Positions 1 to 11,335 of a DNA stretch of 64,000 bases are shown piece after piece. How positions within the stretch are numbered: the first letter of the stretch is position 1; every line of letters starts with the position of its first letter. This DNA comes from Tillandsia leiboldiana. Taxonomy: Eukaryota; Streptophyta; Magnoliopsida; Poales; Bromeliaceae. Made by a program: the position numbers and the translations under genes. The notes under the pieces are model-generated. The model had not been told where the DNA came from. It did not search any database and saw only the letters and a program-made list of their open reading frames with translations. Location of the stretch: contig CM055063.1 of NCBI GenBank assembly GCA_029204045.2, positions 37,295,562 to 37,359,561 of the forward strand, in the 5' to 3' direction.

Positions 1-856
1 CGATCGACGCGCGCGCGCTCCGCTTGTTCCACTCGGCTTCTATGAGGAAGTCCAACATTAATTCCCTCAACCATCTCCTCTCTTTTCCATCTTCCTTCTT
101 CTTCTTCTTCCTTCTTTTCCCTCTTTCTTTCTCTTTCTTTCTTTCCTCTGTTTTCAACCCAAACCTCTGTTTTTGTAGAGAGGAGGAAGAAGGTGACATG
201 GCTAATTAGGATCCACTTAATTAGAAAGGGCTGAGGGTGCAACAAAATTTGTGGGTTGGGAATTTACCAAATTAACCCTCCTTCAAAACAAAAAAAAAAT
301 CTCTTCCACTCTTTCTCTAATTCCTTCACAGGCAAAAACTCCAATTATTAAAATAAATAATTAATTAATTCCAAATTAAGCCAACTCCAAGTCACTTTTT
401 GCCTTCGGGGTCTCCGCACCGGCCCGAAACCTCCCGAACTCCGCTGTAATCTGAAAATACACATGTCCAAAGCTTTTTCTCCTCAAAAAGCTCAACCGTG
501 GAGTCGCTGTGCTAAATCCAAAAACCGGCTCCAAAATTGCCAGTTCCAACTCACTTTTCGCCTTCGGGACCTCCGCGTCACTCCGGAACCTCCCAAACTC
601 CGCTGTAATCTGAAAATACACCTGTTCCAAGTGTTTCCCAATTTTTCTGCACACCACTGTGGAGTCGAGGCTTCCCAAACCAGTCCTCTATCGGCGCACA
701 ATGCCCGAAAACTCCGAATCAAGCTGGGGCTTCCGCGTAGATCCGAATCAACCCGAACTCATCAAAAGACACATATGGAACACACCCGAGGCAATTTCCT
801 CCGCACCACGCCATCTTGCGAGGTCGGTGCGCCATCCGAAATCCCGGTATTCTACA
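1..856 (-). mobile_element. 3' LTR (partial) of minus-strand chromovirus CH1
   Basis: Read on the minus strand the LTR begins TGTAGAATACCGGG at 856 and runs off the window at position 1. The same 856 bases recur at 7117-7972 with scattered substitutions and no net length change, which identifies the two LTRs of one element. A purine-rich tract lies immediately outside its start (857-869), as expected for a 3' LTR. Only the first 0.86 kb of a ~3.8 kb LTR is present. It includes a pyrimidine-rich stretch near 80-150 and an AT-rich stretch near 290-375. Open frames here appear in both strands of both LTR copies and match no known protein. Confidence 0.9.
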
Positions 857-869
857 CTCTCCCCTCCTT
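857..869 (-). other. Polypurine tract of CH1
   Basis: The minus strand reads AAGGAGGGGAGAG directly before the TGTAGAATACC start of the 3' LTR. This is the position and composition of the plus-strand priming site of an LTR retrotransposon, and it fixes the element's orientation. Confidence 0.85.
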
Positions 870-920
870 AAAAGGGTTTCATCCTCGAAACCAGAATAAA
901 TCCATAACTCAGGAGGGGGT

Positions 921-1260
921 CTCAATCAAATGGGAATAGAAGATCCTCAACTCATCCTCAGGCTCTCAGGTGGTCGCTCTCACTCATCACGATGACTCCA
1001 CTGAACCTTCACCAAAGGTATATCTCGACTGCATAATTCCTTAGCTTCACGAGCAAGAATTTGCATCGGTCGATCCTAATAACTCAATCCTCGTCCAATT
1101 CCAAGAAAAAGAAATCCCAGACATGCCAGGGATCAATTAAACTTCTACCAGCTAGATAAATTCTCACGGACCAAACTCCCCGCATAAACTCAAATCTACA
1201 TATAACCCTGCGGCTGGTGGCTTCCACAGAACATGGTCTCCAATTCCAAACTCCAAGCCT
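921..1260 (-). pseudogene. Integrase C-terminus and chromodomain relic
   Basis: On the minus strand, 1258-1203 translates to LEFGIGDHVLWKPPAAG. This resembles the GDHVFLKV-type motif at the C-terminus of Ty3/gypsy integrases. Downstream, 1052-921 gives REAKELCSRDIPLVKVQW then SHRDE and, after a frame change and a stop, EPEDELRIFYSHLIE. This matches the end of plant chromovirus pol, whose chromodomain has a VKVxW...ATWExED...YPHL pattern. In intact elements this domain binds modified histones and steers integration. Here it is broken by at least two stops or shifts. The motif match is by eye; the chromodomain supports a chromovirus rather than a Tat or Athila element. Confidence 0.75.
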
Positions 1261-1739
1261 CCACTAGGCAAAACTCCTCCGTTGCTCCTTAGCAACCAAA
1301 AGGCTCAAAATTCCACAAATGCACTCTCACAATTCGCCACAGGGAAAGAAATTCAACATCGGGAACATTCTCCAAGTTTCCAACTCTCAATCCCAAGTTC
1401 CAAAAGTGGCACCCACTAATCGATCACCTCGTTCCAAGGTTACACTGGCCTTGCCTAGTCCAAGAGCTTCTGACCTCTATCACCACATAGGCTAAGGCAA
1501 ATCCCCAAACGACTTCACTCTTCGTTGGGTCTACTATTACTCTTGTAGCTGAAAACACAAGGCCAATCCACAGAACCTTTCGAAGTCAAAGTGCACACTC
1601 CCTCAACATGGCAAACAACTTCAACTCTCTTAGCGGTCACAGTGCTATCCTCAAATGCTCCTCATGCTCTATGTCACCTCAAAAATGAATCCACGATGGG
1701 TACTGCTACCAACCCACCCAACACAGTTGGAACAGTAAA

Positions 1740-2330
1740 TTCCTCAACTCCCAGAGGCGGCAGGGCATTAGTCAATCCACTTGACCGTGCTGCAACTCAT
1801 AATGCCCCTACCGGGTCCTGAACACTATCGGGGCACAGCCCTCGGCTGTATGGTTCCATAAAGCTATCAATCTCACAAAATAGCATCTGCAGAAATACAA
1901 TCCTACCCTGTCGGTGCTCGAACCATCATAGACCCCTCACTGTTGTGTACCCACAACGTGGCATCACTGCCGTGTACCAACGGCATGGCATCCTATCCAA
2001 AAATCAATCTCTCGGATCCTCACTGTCATATCCCCACGACGTAGCACTGGGTCACACGGACCTCTCGATCTATCAAATCACGCAACTACGCTTACAACTC
2101 TCATTCTCTGTCTCACAGGTGATACTCCAATAGGTGCTACCATAGTCGACGCAGTTTCCAAAACCACGTCAATCACCGTCTCGATCTCACTAAACGGCGG
2201 CTTCAATATCAACTCAGGTAGACTGTTTTCCGGGATCACACGGACGATGAGGATATCCTTCAGTCCCGGTGCCGCCGTAGGCACCTCTTCTACAATCGCT
2301 AGCAACGCGGTACAACCATAACTCAACTCT
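1740..2330 (-). pseudogene. Gypsy reverse transcriptase relic
   Basis: Frame 2326-2078 contains LKDILIVRVIPENSLPEL and later PPFSEIETVIDVVLETA followed by MVAPIGVSPV. This corresponds to the start of Ty3/gypsy RT, where the usual pattern is FPD..LPGLPPxREIxFxIDLVPGTAPI..APYRMAP. Further along, around 1830-1750, broken frames give GHYEL and SGLTNALPPLGVEEF, degenerate forms of the RT motif RYGHYEF..MPFGLTNAPAAF. No YxDD catalytic motif was found. The protein would copy element RNA into DNA in virus-like particles; this copy is dead. Confidence 0.7.
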
Positions 2331-3313
2331 GCCGTGGTCTAGCTCCCTCTATAAACACACTCCTCTTGATCAGGTCCACGGAGGTTAATTGTCCTCTCTC
2401 GACAATCCATGATAGCATAAAATTGGATAACCAATCCTTATCCAACCTCTTATCAATATCCCGAAGCTGATGTAGGACTAAAAACTCGATGGATCAAATC
2501 CAAGGTCCTAACTGCACTGGGCAGGACTGGCAACACTTATCCATGTGCTAAACGTGAACTGGAACCTGATCCTCACGTGCACAAACCAACGGTCACATCT
2601 CTGGCCCACACGAAGCTACCCCTACTCTACTGAAACACATACAAGCGGTGTCGGCATCAACCATGCTCTAACTTCGACGACCAAAAGAATCCACACCTGA
2701 TAAAATGCAATCCACTATCCTGGCGCTCTCCAGCCAGCTGCACAAACTCAACAAATAGATGCTGGTGGCCATCGCTCTAACTGCCTCGGCATCACGGCTC
2801 CATCGGCCTGTCGTTACATCGGATGAACCTCTTCGTCTCTAAGGGGTAGTGAGGGTGTCGTTGTAAGCGGCAAAACCATGAGTCTTACTATAGGACACTC
2901 TACCTGAAAATATCATGACTATCCATATGGACAACATCGCCCCTTCCTAAGGTCACACTATGGCGATGAATGCGGCCCACCGCAAGTAATAAACTCATCC
3001 TGACACTACTGCTGGTGCCTCGACTGTCGAGAACCTCCTAGTCTCTGTCTCCTCTGAGACCCATGATCCTGAGACTGGAATCATGGCAACCTCGATCCAC
3101 TCAACTATCCTAAAAATCCGATGATGCTGGACGTCTCTCTCTCTGGAGCTGATCCCTCGCTCTTCGTCCCTCCCGGACATGATCTCTGACCTTGGTCAAT
3201 CCATCGAGTATGCATCCTCGCTGCATCAAAAGTCGGCGCTCGCTGAGAATGCCCAAAGTGATAGATATCCTAATGCAGTCCCCTCTCAACAGATCAACCT
3301 TCTGGAACTCATC

Positions 3314-3640
3314 CTAGGCAACATGGGGTACACTGCCCCACAATCGCAGAAACTCGCTCCAAGTCATCAACTGCGCTACCAGTGGTCCAACAGGACGAAC
3401 TCGATGCCACCAACTCTCGGCGTCCTTATCCATAAGTGCATCTCCAAATGCACCTGATGCTTCTCTTGGACGAACAATCTTCAAATAACTTTTCCATAGC
3501 AGCAATCCAGTCCTCGGCCTCCTAAAGCACCAAACTCGGTCCCGAAATCTGCAGGGGATGGAACTGGATGAAGTACAACAACCGGTCCGCAACTCTCGCT
3601 GCTCCTGCACTATCCACAGTGCGATCCGGGTCGACATCGA
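3314..3640 (-). pseudogene. Gag capsid relic of CH1
   Basis: One minus frame encodes AEDWIAAMEKLFEDC (about 3520-3475). A shifted frame continues with DALMDKDAESWWHRV and MTWSEFLRLW down to 3314. Together these are the hallmarks of the Ty3/gypsy Retrotrans_gag domain: a WLxxMExxF helix, then AxxWW, then TWxEF. A frameshift near 3475 separates the halves. The intact protein would form the capsid of the virus-like particle. An open frame at 3180-2995 may be the basic gag C-terminus, but no zinc knuckle was seen in it. Confidence 0.75.
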
Positions 3641-4152
3641 CGATGTCGCGGCCGGGGGTACTAATGGCGATACCCCAGGAGATGCTCTCTACTCCAGCAT
3701 GCGCGTCACACGCTCCATGTTCTCTTCCTGGCGCCGCATCGCCTCAAACATCTGGGTTAACTGGGGCCCGTAACTCTCAAACCTCACTCTGCTCGGTCGA
3801 TTCAGCTTCCCGCTGATCGGGCTTCTCATCCAAGGTCGAACACGCCCTCGCCGCTGCACGGCGTCTCGGAAGCATCAAAAACCACTACAACAGAACAAAC
3901 ATTAGGACTAAGAACTCTCTCGACCCAATCAAGCGAATGTCTAGAACATGTTACCCATACTAAAGCATTATGTTGTCTGCAGGCAACATAATCATCTTTA
4001 GAGAAATAACATGTAAGATCACTCGCCCCAATCCTCTGGGGGAGGTGCAAACTCAATCAAGACTCTCGCTAAAGTCACGTCTCTAACGACAGTCATCCTA
4101 CTGTCCAACCAATAGCCTAGGGTCTCTAAGTCCTCAACGACCTATATACCTA

Positions 4153-4165
4153 GGCTCTGATACCA
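4153..4165 (-). other. Primer-binding site of CH1 (tRNA-iMet type)
   Basis: The minus strand reads TGGTATCAGAGCC eight bases after the LTR end CGTGACA. This is the standard plant primer-binding site complementary to initiator methionine tRNA. It marks the 5' LTR side and shows that the element runs right to left. Confidence 0.92.
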
Positions 4166-4173
4166 CCCTAATC

Positions 4174-7100
4174 TGTCACGCCCCGAGGTCGAACTACGAC
4201 CCGGGCTCGCCAACAGATCCGCCGTCTATACGGAAACTGCCGCACAGACGAAGCGTCTACCTTATAAAAGATCTATAGCTAAGCATGTATCAGAGCTGAA
4301 AAAGAACTATTAGCTACAGAAAGTAAATCACTGAATATCTGAATAAAAACAAATCCTCAATACAAGTCTCTCAACTAAAAAGTAAATACAATCTCACAGA
4401 TCTCTCAGAATGTCCAGTACAAAAGTGGAAACATAAAATATACCGGGTACATCTACCTCAGACTCTCAATGCTGGTAAGGAACTAATCGGCCACGTCCTC
4501 ACCTCGATCTGCTGTCTCCGTGCGAATCAAGCCGGAATAGCAAGCTCAAACCTGTCACCGCAGCGGGTGTGAGATCTACTGCAGAAGGCAGATCTCAGTG
4601 GGTACCGTCCCAATATACACGGTATGCCCACTAAGTCTACTGGAGGTAAAACAGATAGGTACGCAGATAGATAGATAAATAATGGGTAAGCTGAAAGAAA
4701 ACTACAGCTAAAAAGTCAAAATCATAAAGCTCAAGAAACTCTACTAATAATATGATATGCATACACCCTCTACTGCTAAGATGCCTCAGTATCAATGCTC
4801 AAAGGAAAGAAACCCATCTAAGAACATAATATGTAACCACCCGCTCATATCACCCAATCTCAATGACTGCCAAAACTGGCTCAGTCCAGCCTGCGCCTGT
4901 CGTCTAGGAATGCACCTGCCCACCACCACACATCCACAAGAGGACGGGATTTACGTGGGGCGTCCTAAACTGACTATCTCAAACTCATGCAAAGTGACCC
5001 CATGGTAACTCGGCCAGGGGTATCAAGCGACCACTAGTATATCAACTAGGCGCATCATCATCTCATCATCAACACGCACCCGGGGCGTAACTCGAGGGGA
5101 GCGACCCCAACGAGCTCAAGTATCTCATCAGTCTCAACTGTCTCAATAAGCGGCACATGCAGGCTATGGTCCACGATCAAACAGATCAGCAACTCGATGC
5201 TCAAAAGCACAACTCAGTCGGAAAAAGAGACTCCACGACTCAACAGGGAATGCCCAAATCCTCACATAATCTGTCGGAAAACCCTCTACGACTCAATCTG
5301 ATAATACACAACCCATGGCTAAGTCGGGAAACCTCCACGACTTGATCTGCCAGAACCCAAAACTCTCATAATTAAGTGGGAGAACCATATCAAATCAGAG
5401 ATATATAACTCATGATCTAGAAATCTCACCAGTCCACAAGGAAGCTCAATCCACCTGACACTAGAAACTCGTCCCAAAACTCAAAAATGGATCACTCGGT
5501 CCCCAGGCACGAGGTCTAATGCACCCTGAATCTATGCCATACCACTGGCGAACTTATGTTTTAAAAACCACCTTTAAAAATGCTGATTTTTTCTTAAAAC
5601 GGCTTTCTCGATTTTTAAAACGATCAGGATGCAAAAAATGATGCCAACAGAACATGAAACCTAGTGTCATATAGTGTCATGAGTATGCTAAAAGTAATCT
5701 GGGGTTCTAATAAATTTTCCAGAAAAATCCAGGCAACTATCAGATTTAATTACGGAGAAAAACCTAATAAACATGATCAACTTGCATTCAATAGCATTAA
5801 AGGGCATTCCATAAATTTTGGAGAAATTCCAACCCACTGGATCGCTTTCCGCAGGCAACGCTGAAGTCAGTGAAGTGCCGGACCAAAAATGCCGAAACAT
5901 CGAAAAAAAAAACGCGCCGCGCGCGCGCACACTGTCGCGTACCCGGAAAAATCCTCGGAAGCTCATTTAATTTCCCTCGAGTCCTCACAAAATCCTGCGC
6001 GCAACCGGGTAACTCCACGGCCAAAATACAGTGCAACACGGGCTCAAGTACACCACAACACCATCACCAAGGTCCCCAGCACCATCTACTTCCAAAGAGT
6101 CACCAACAGCTCACTTAAAAGCTCAAGTAGCACACTAATAATTAAAGTTCACTTAACCACAACACATACACACTAAGCTTCAGCTCAATTTAAATATTTG
6201 CTCCCATAAACACCAACTACATAAGTCCACCCTCACACATACCAATCCACAACATACTCTTTGCTCACCCACAGCCAACAAGCTGCACAAAATAATTACA
6301 TAAATCCATCTTCTATTACACTTAAGTTACATCCCCCTGCACCCACACCACACACTTAGCACCAACACATCACACATACTAACACCACTCAAACCGCTCA
6401 GGTGAAAAGATAATCACGCGCCGCGCACTCGGACCGGGGTCCGCACGGCACCTCGGCGAAAACCGCACAACTCGACGTCGTCCTGTGAGAGCAAAAAGGG
6501 AAAAAACTCGTCAATTTCGGTCCACAAAAATCAACGCGACACCCCGGCAACCACATCCTCGGCGTGCGCGCACACAGCCCGCCGGCCATCGAAAACGACA
6601 CTCGTCCACGCGAGAAACGCCCACGCTCGCGTCGCTGCGCGCGGCGGTGCCGCTGCTACCGCTGCGCCGCCGCTGCTGCCGCTGCGCTGCCTGGGCCCGC
6701 CGTGCAGCGCCCTGGACCGCAGCGCGGCGCCCGCTGCGCGCCGCGCGCTCACAGCGCGCCGCGCGCCCACAGCGCGCCGCGCGCCCACAGCGCGCCGCGC
6801 GCCCACAGCGCGCTTGCCGCGCGCCTGGTACGCTCCGCGCCGCGCGCCCGCAGCGCGCTTGCCGCGCGCCCGCGGCGCGCGCCACACCAGCGCCCTCCTG
6901 CGCTGCGCGGCTCCCTGGCGCCCCCAGCGCAGCGCCCTCCTGCGCTGCGCAGCGCCCTCCTGCGCTGCGCGTGGCGCCCCTGCGCCAACGCGGCCACCTC
7001 CTCCACCTCCTGCAGCCACCCAACAAAGGACAACAGTCCAACTCCTCTAAATCAAAAAAAGAAAAACCCAAAAAACCCAAGCTTCCCAAAATTGCTACAG

Positions 7101-7972
7101 AACTTACCTTGCTTGGCGATCGACGCCCGCGCGCTCCGCTTGTGCCACTCGGCTTCTAGGAGGAAGTCCAACATCAATTCCCTCAACCGTCTCCTCTCTT
7201 TTCCATCTTCCTTCTTCTTCTTCTTCCTTCTTTTCCCTCTTTCTTTCTCTTTCTTTCTTTCCTCTGTTTTCAACCCAAACCTCTGTTTTTGTAGAGAGGA
7301 GGAAGAAGGTGACGTGGCTAATTAGGATCCACTTAATTAGAAAGGGCTGAGGGTGCAACAAAATTTGTGGGTTGGGAATTTACCAAATTAACCCTCCTTC
7401 AAAACAAAAAAAAATTCTCTTCCACTCTTTCTCTAATTCCTTCACAGGCAAAAACTCCAATTATTATAATAAATAATTAATTAATTCCAAATTAAGCCAG
7501 CTCCAAGTCACTTTTTGCCTTCGGGGTCTCCGCACCGGCCCGAAACCTCCCGAACTCCGCTGTAATCTGAAAATACACATGTCCAAAGCTTTTTCTCCTC
7601 AAAAAGCTCAACCGTGGAGTCGCTGTGCTAAATCCAAAAACCGGCTCCAAAATTGCCAGTTCCAACTCACTTTTCGCCTTCGGAACCTCCGCGTCACTCC
7701 GGAACCTCCCGAACTCTGCTGTAATCTGAAAATACACCTGTTCCAAGTGTTTCCCAATTTTTCTGCACACCACTGTGGAGTCGAGGCTTCCCAAACCAGT
7801 TCTCTATCGGCGCACAATGCCCGGAAACTCCGAATCAAGCTGGGGCTTCCGCGTAGATCCGAATCAACCCGAACTCATCAAAAGACACATATGGAACACA
7901 CCCGAGGCAATTTCCTCCGCACCACACCATCTTGCGAGGTCGGTGCGCCATCCGAAATCCCGGTATTCTAAA
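4174..7972 (-). mobile_element. 5' LTR of chromovirus CH1 (3.8 kb)
   Basis: On the minus strand the LTR runs from 7972 to 4174 and ends CGGGGCGTGACA. Its first base pair of terminal inverted sequence is damaged: the + strand reads TCTAAA where the partner LTR and solo LTR B read TCTACA. It is closely related to solo LTR B (15649-19256). Internal landmarks are a hairpin at 4570-4597, an extremely CG-rich run with short tandem units at about 6600-7010, and a CT-rich block at 7190-7265. The expected TSD right of it is TTATA; the left flank is outside the window. Confidence 0.88.
6600..7010. repeat. CG-rich short tandem repeats inside LTR
   Basis: Units of about 18 bases built on CGCGCCGCGCGCCCACAG repeat between 6740 and 6810, followed by looser variants rich in CGCGC and GCTGCG. 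Long open frames appear in several frames of both strands with alanine, arginine and proline runs, as expected from base composition rather than coding. A similar block occurs in the related solo LTR at 17930-18310. Confidence 0.8.
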
Positions 7973-9949
7973 TTATATGCATGTTGTGCCTTATGGGAGT
8001 TGTAATAATGGATGTTTATGTTATGGTTAATGTAAGCGCACCTATGGGAATGTCACCCTCTATGATTGATAGCATGCATAATTAATGTACAATCGATATG
8101 AGTGAGAAGTAAGCATGGAAATGGCCAAGATCATGTGAATTGATGCTTACCTGATTATTATACATGTTTGGTGAATTAGAGACTTAGCATATAGTAGACA
8201 GTTATATTTATCCCACACTAGATGATATAGAGATCATACATGATTATTCATTGGCCTATTTATGTGAGATTGGTATATCATAGTAGGAATACTTTAGTAT
8301 GCCTTGCTATTATATGTTTCATTCTCTTTTATCGTTTCTGAGGACAAAAGCATGCTTGAATGGACATCTAGATAGGCCATCTTTTACTACTACACTATCT
8401 TGTTGAAATCTGACTTAGGAGAAACCATGTTTGTTCTTTCTCCTTTTCTTCTAGATTCATGTTGCTCGGGTTCGAGCAGGGGTTGGGATAGTGTAGCTGG
8501 GACTGTGTCTGGGACAGATTGGATTTAGTTTGTGGGACATTGTCGCACTCGTGCCTGGGGGCTGAGTGGAGTCTGGTAGCTGAGTTTAGACCTGTGCTAG
8601 TGTTGTTGGGAACCGTTGAGGTTGACGGTGGTCCCGGGTCGTTGAGTGTCGTCCGACCAGTTTTGTTAGCCCTGAGTTGTGGGTCGGTCCCGGCTGAGGA
8701 GTACCTCCAGCCTGTGTGTTTAGCGTGGTGAGTTGGGTGTTTCGTTTTGGGAGCCGTTTGGGTCGACGGTGGTCCCGGCTGTGGAGTATCTCCAGCCAGT
8801 GTGTTCTGTGCCACGAGTTGGTTGAGTTTGTTAGTGTCTCGAGATTCGTGAGAGCTTATTAGCTGAGTCATCGAGAGTACTCCGACTGTCGTGCGAGATG
8901 TTTGGGGATCTTGAGTCCTTCTGAGAGTGAGCGTGGATTTTGACTATAGCCTGCAGATGCCAATGTTCGATACTCTATGCCGCGCCGTTTTCCTCAGTTG
9001 GGGTCGCGCCCCCTGAGATGCCGCAGTGGATGCGATGGTTGGCCTGTTGAGGCAGTTTTCGCAGTGAATGCGATGTTGGGCCTGTTGAGGCAGTTTTGCG
9101 CGAGGGGTGAGTTAGTCCGTGTGGGACGCCCTACGTAAGTCCCGTCCTCTTGTGGATGTGTGGCAGTAGGTGGGCGCAGGCTTGACTGGATCCTATGAGG
9201 CAGTCAGTTCGATTGGGTTGATTGAGTACCTTGGGTGCGAGTAGTTGCATATATTTTCATCTATACCACCCTTTGAGCATTTAGATAGAGGCATGGTAGC
9301 TGTTGAGTACCTCCAGCTTTCTTGTTCAGTTTTTACTGCATTGTTATCTTATGCCTCTAGTAGACTTAGTGGGCAGATCGTCGGGCCTGGCGGTGGTACC
9401 TATTGAGAACTCCTTTTTTGGTGTAGTTCTCATACCCATTGGGGGTTTTTCCCCTCCTTTTTATTTTCTCTCCTTTGTTTTGCAGAGTCTTAGCCGGTGT
9501 TGCTGATTCTGCGGTTGTTGATCGAGGCGAGGGAGTCACGAGCTAGATCCCTACCCGTCGTTGGAGAGTAGCAGTACCCCTTCAGAGGAGATCTTCAGTA
9601 GATTAGTTATTTTATTTTTCCTCTTTTGAGAGACTGTTGTAGTGAGGATATGTTATGTATTGAGAGCCTGTACACTGATGTATTTATTGGAGATACCTCC
9701 CTTTTGAGTTCTGGGTTTTGTATCTGAGGTTATTGTAGGATTATCATTTTGGGAGATGGACATTATTGTATTATTTCCAGCTGTACAGTGGTTGATTTTA
9801 GTTTTACAGCAGATTTTTATTTATAGCTCTGATATCTGTTAGTTGTAGCACCTTTTATTGCAGGTTGGACGCTTCGTCTATGCAGGGTTGTGTAGGCGGC
9901 GGATCTGTTGGCGAGCCCGGGTCTCAGTTTCGACCCCGGGGCGTGACAG
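7973..9949 (+). mobile_element. LTR fragment X1, Tekay/Del-like, 5' part missing
   Basis: The right end is an intact LTR terminus, CCCCGGGGCGTGACA at 9949, followed directly by the 39-bp repeat array. From about 8490 to 9949 it matches the 3' parts of X2 and G, including the hairpin stem GAGAACT/AGTTCTC at 9405-9431 and the CTCTAGTAGACTTAGTGGGC segment before it. Its left part is missing because CH1 abuts at 7972. If X1 inserted in the array its TSD would be GTTAA (9950-9954); the left partner lies outside the window. Confidence 0.75.
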
Positions 9950-10745
9950 TTAAACTAAGCAACCCAAATTTAATCGACCGCCATGTCTGTAAACTGAGCA
10001 ACCCAAACTCAATCGACCGCATTGTCATTAAACTGAGCAACCCAAATTCAAATTGCCCCCCATGTCGGTAAACTAAGCAACCCAAATTCAATCGATCGTC
10101 ATGTTGTTAAACTGAGCAACCCAAATTCGATCGACCGCCATGTCGTTAAACTGAGCAATCCAAATTCAATCGATCATCATGTCGTTAAACTGAGCAATCC
10201 AAACTCAATCGACCGCCATGTCGTTAAACTGAGCAACCCAAACTCAATCGACCGCCATGTCGTTAAACTGAGCAACCCAAATTCAAATCGATCGCCATGT
10301 CGTCAAACTGAGCAACCCAAATTCAAATCGACCGCCATGTTGGTAAACTAAGCAATCCAAATTCAATCGACCGCCATGTCGTTAAACTGGGCAATCCAAA
10401 CTCAATCGATCGCCATGTCGTTAAACTGAGCAACCCAAACTCAATCGACCGCCATGTCGTTAAACTGAGCAACCCAAACTCAATCGACTGCCATGTCATT
10501 AAACTGAACAACCCAAATTCAATCGACCGCCATATCGGTAAACTGAGCAACCCAAACTCAATCGACCGCCATGTCGTTAAACTAGGCAACCCAAATTCAA
10601 TCGACTGCCATGTCATTAAACTGAGCAACCCAAATTCAATCGACCACCATGTCGTTAAACTGAGCAATCCAAACTCAATCGACCGCTATGCCATTAAACT
10701 GAGCAATCCAAACTCAATCGACCACTATGTCGTTAAACTGAGCAT
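9950..10745. repeat. 39-bp tandem array (about 20 copies)
   Basis: The unit joins AAACTGAGCAACCCAAA, a CTCAATCGACC segment and GCCATGTCGTT. Copies differ by a few substitutions, mainly in the GTTAAAC and AATTCAATC parts. A related array with CACTAAAC in place of GTTAAAC lies in the internal region of element E (41113-42079). The minus frame of repeated EFGLLSLTTWRSI units is a by-product of a 39-bp period (13 codons). Confidence 0.93.
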
Positions 10746-11082
10746 TTTTTTTTTTATATACATATAATGTATTCATGTACACTGAGGGTATGCCCTTGGT
10801 TAAGCCATGTAATTGGACAACAATCTATATAATAAAGTTTATATTTTATTTGATTCCAGTCTATTCTATTATTAGCATTTTCAAGGTTTCTTAATCGAAG
10901 GTGCCCCAAAATGTTATGGGGATAATTATTAGTAGATGCTTGCATCTATTGGAAGCCATGAATTCACAATACCTGATACCTATATATATATTTAAATATT
11001 AATCTGAATCAAGAATACTACCCCACGGACTAAATAAAATTATGAATCGTGAGAGGTGAGTCATTCGTAGTCGCAGACAGAA
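10746..11082 (+). mobile_element. E-family LTR 3' end (truncated element E')
   Basis: After a poly-T tract the sequence matches the last ~300 bp of the E LTRs (38450-38669 and 51640-51850). Shared features are the CTTAATCGAAGGTGCCCC block, AGATGCTTGC then ATCTATTGGAAG, the ACCTGATAC stretch, and the terminus GTCGCAGACA at 11082. In E the array is followed by a PPT and a whole 3' LTR. Here the array runs straight into an LTR tail, so an internal deletion is inferred. Confidence 0.75.
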
Positions 11083-11335
11083 GGCTGAGGATCAAGCACG
11101 CCGAATTTCAGCAAGATCGGACCCCGGATCGTCGAGTTTCAGCTCAGTTGGATTTTCTTCAAAATCGGCGGACTGTTTTCTAATTTTATCTTGTAGTGGA
11201 CATGCATGATAGAGTTGTGCTTCATTTATTGGTTGAGATGTATGTAAGATAGAGTTAGTGATTTGTTTATTGCTTATGATAAATGAGAAATTATGGAATT
11301 TTGACTAGCACCCTGTCATATGATGCATGTATTTA

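Larger units (their letters stand above)
857..4173 (-). mobile_element. Internal region of chromovirus CH1 (degenerate)
   Basis: This 3.3 kb lies between the PPT and PBS of CH1. It carries relics of gag, reverse transcriptase, integrase C-terminus and chromodomain in the expected order on the minus strand, described separately. It is shorter than the internal region of an autonomous Ty3/gypsy element, and most of RT, RNase H and the integrase core cannot be found, so large deletions are inferred. All frames are broken by stops and shifts, so the copy cannot make its own proteins. Confidence 0.85.

Noticed and set aside
6485..7325. Long overlapping open frames (up to 253 codons) on both strands in the CG-rich block
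   Set aside because: Frames are open on both strands at once, are built of Ala/Arg/Pro repeats, and lie inside an LTR. Base composition explains them.
10323..10667. Repeat protein EFGLLSLTTWRSI on the minus strand
   Set aside because: 13-codon repeat produced by the 39-bp tandem array; no start signal or relation to known proteins.
9950..10745. CRISPR-like array
   Set aside because: There are no unique spacers: the whole 39-bp unit repeats head to tail. Plant retrotransposon context also excludes it.
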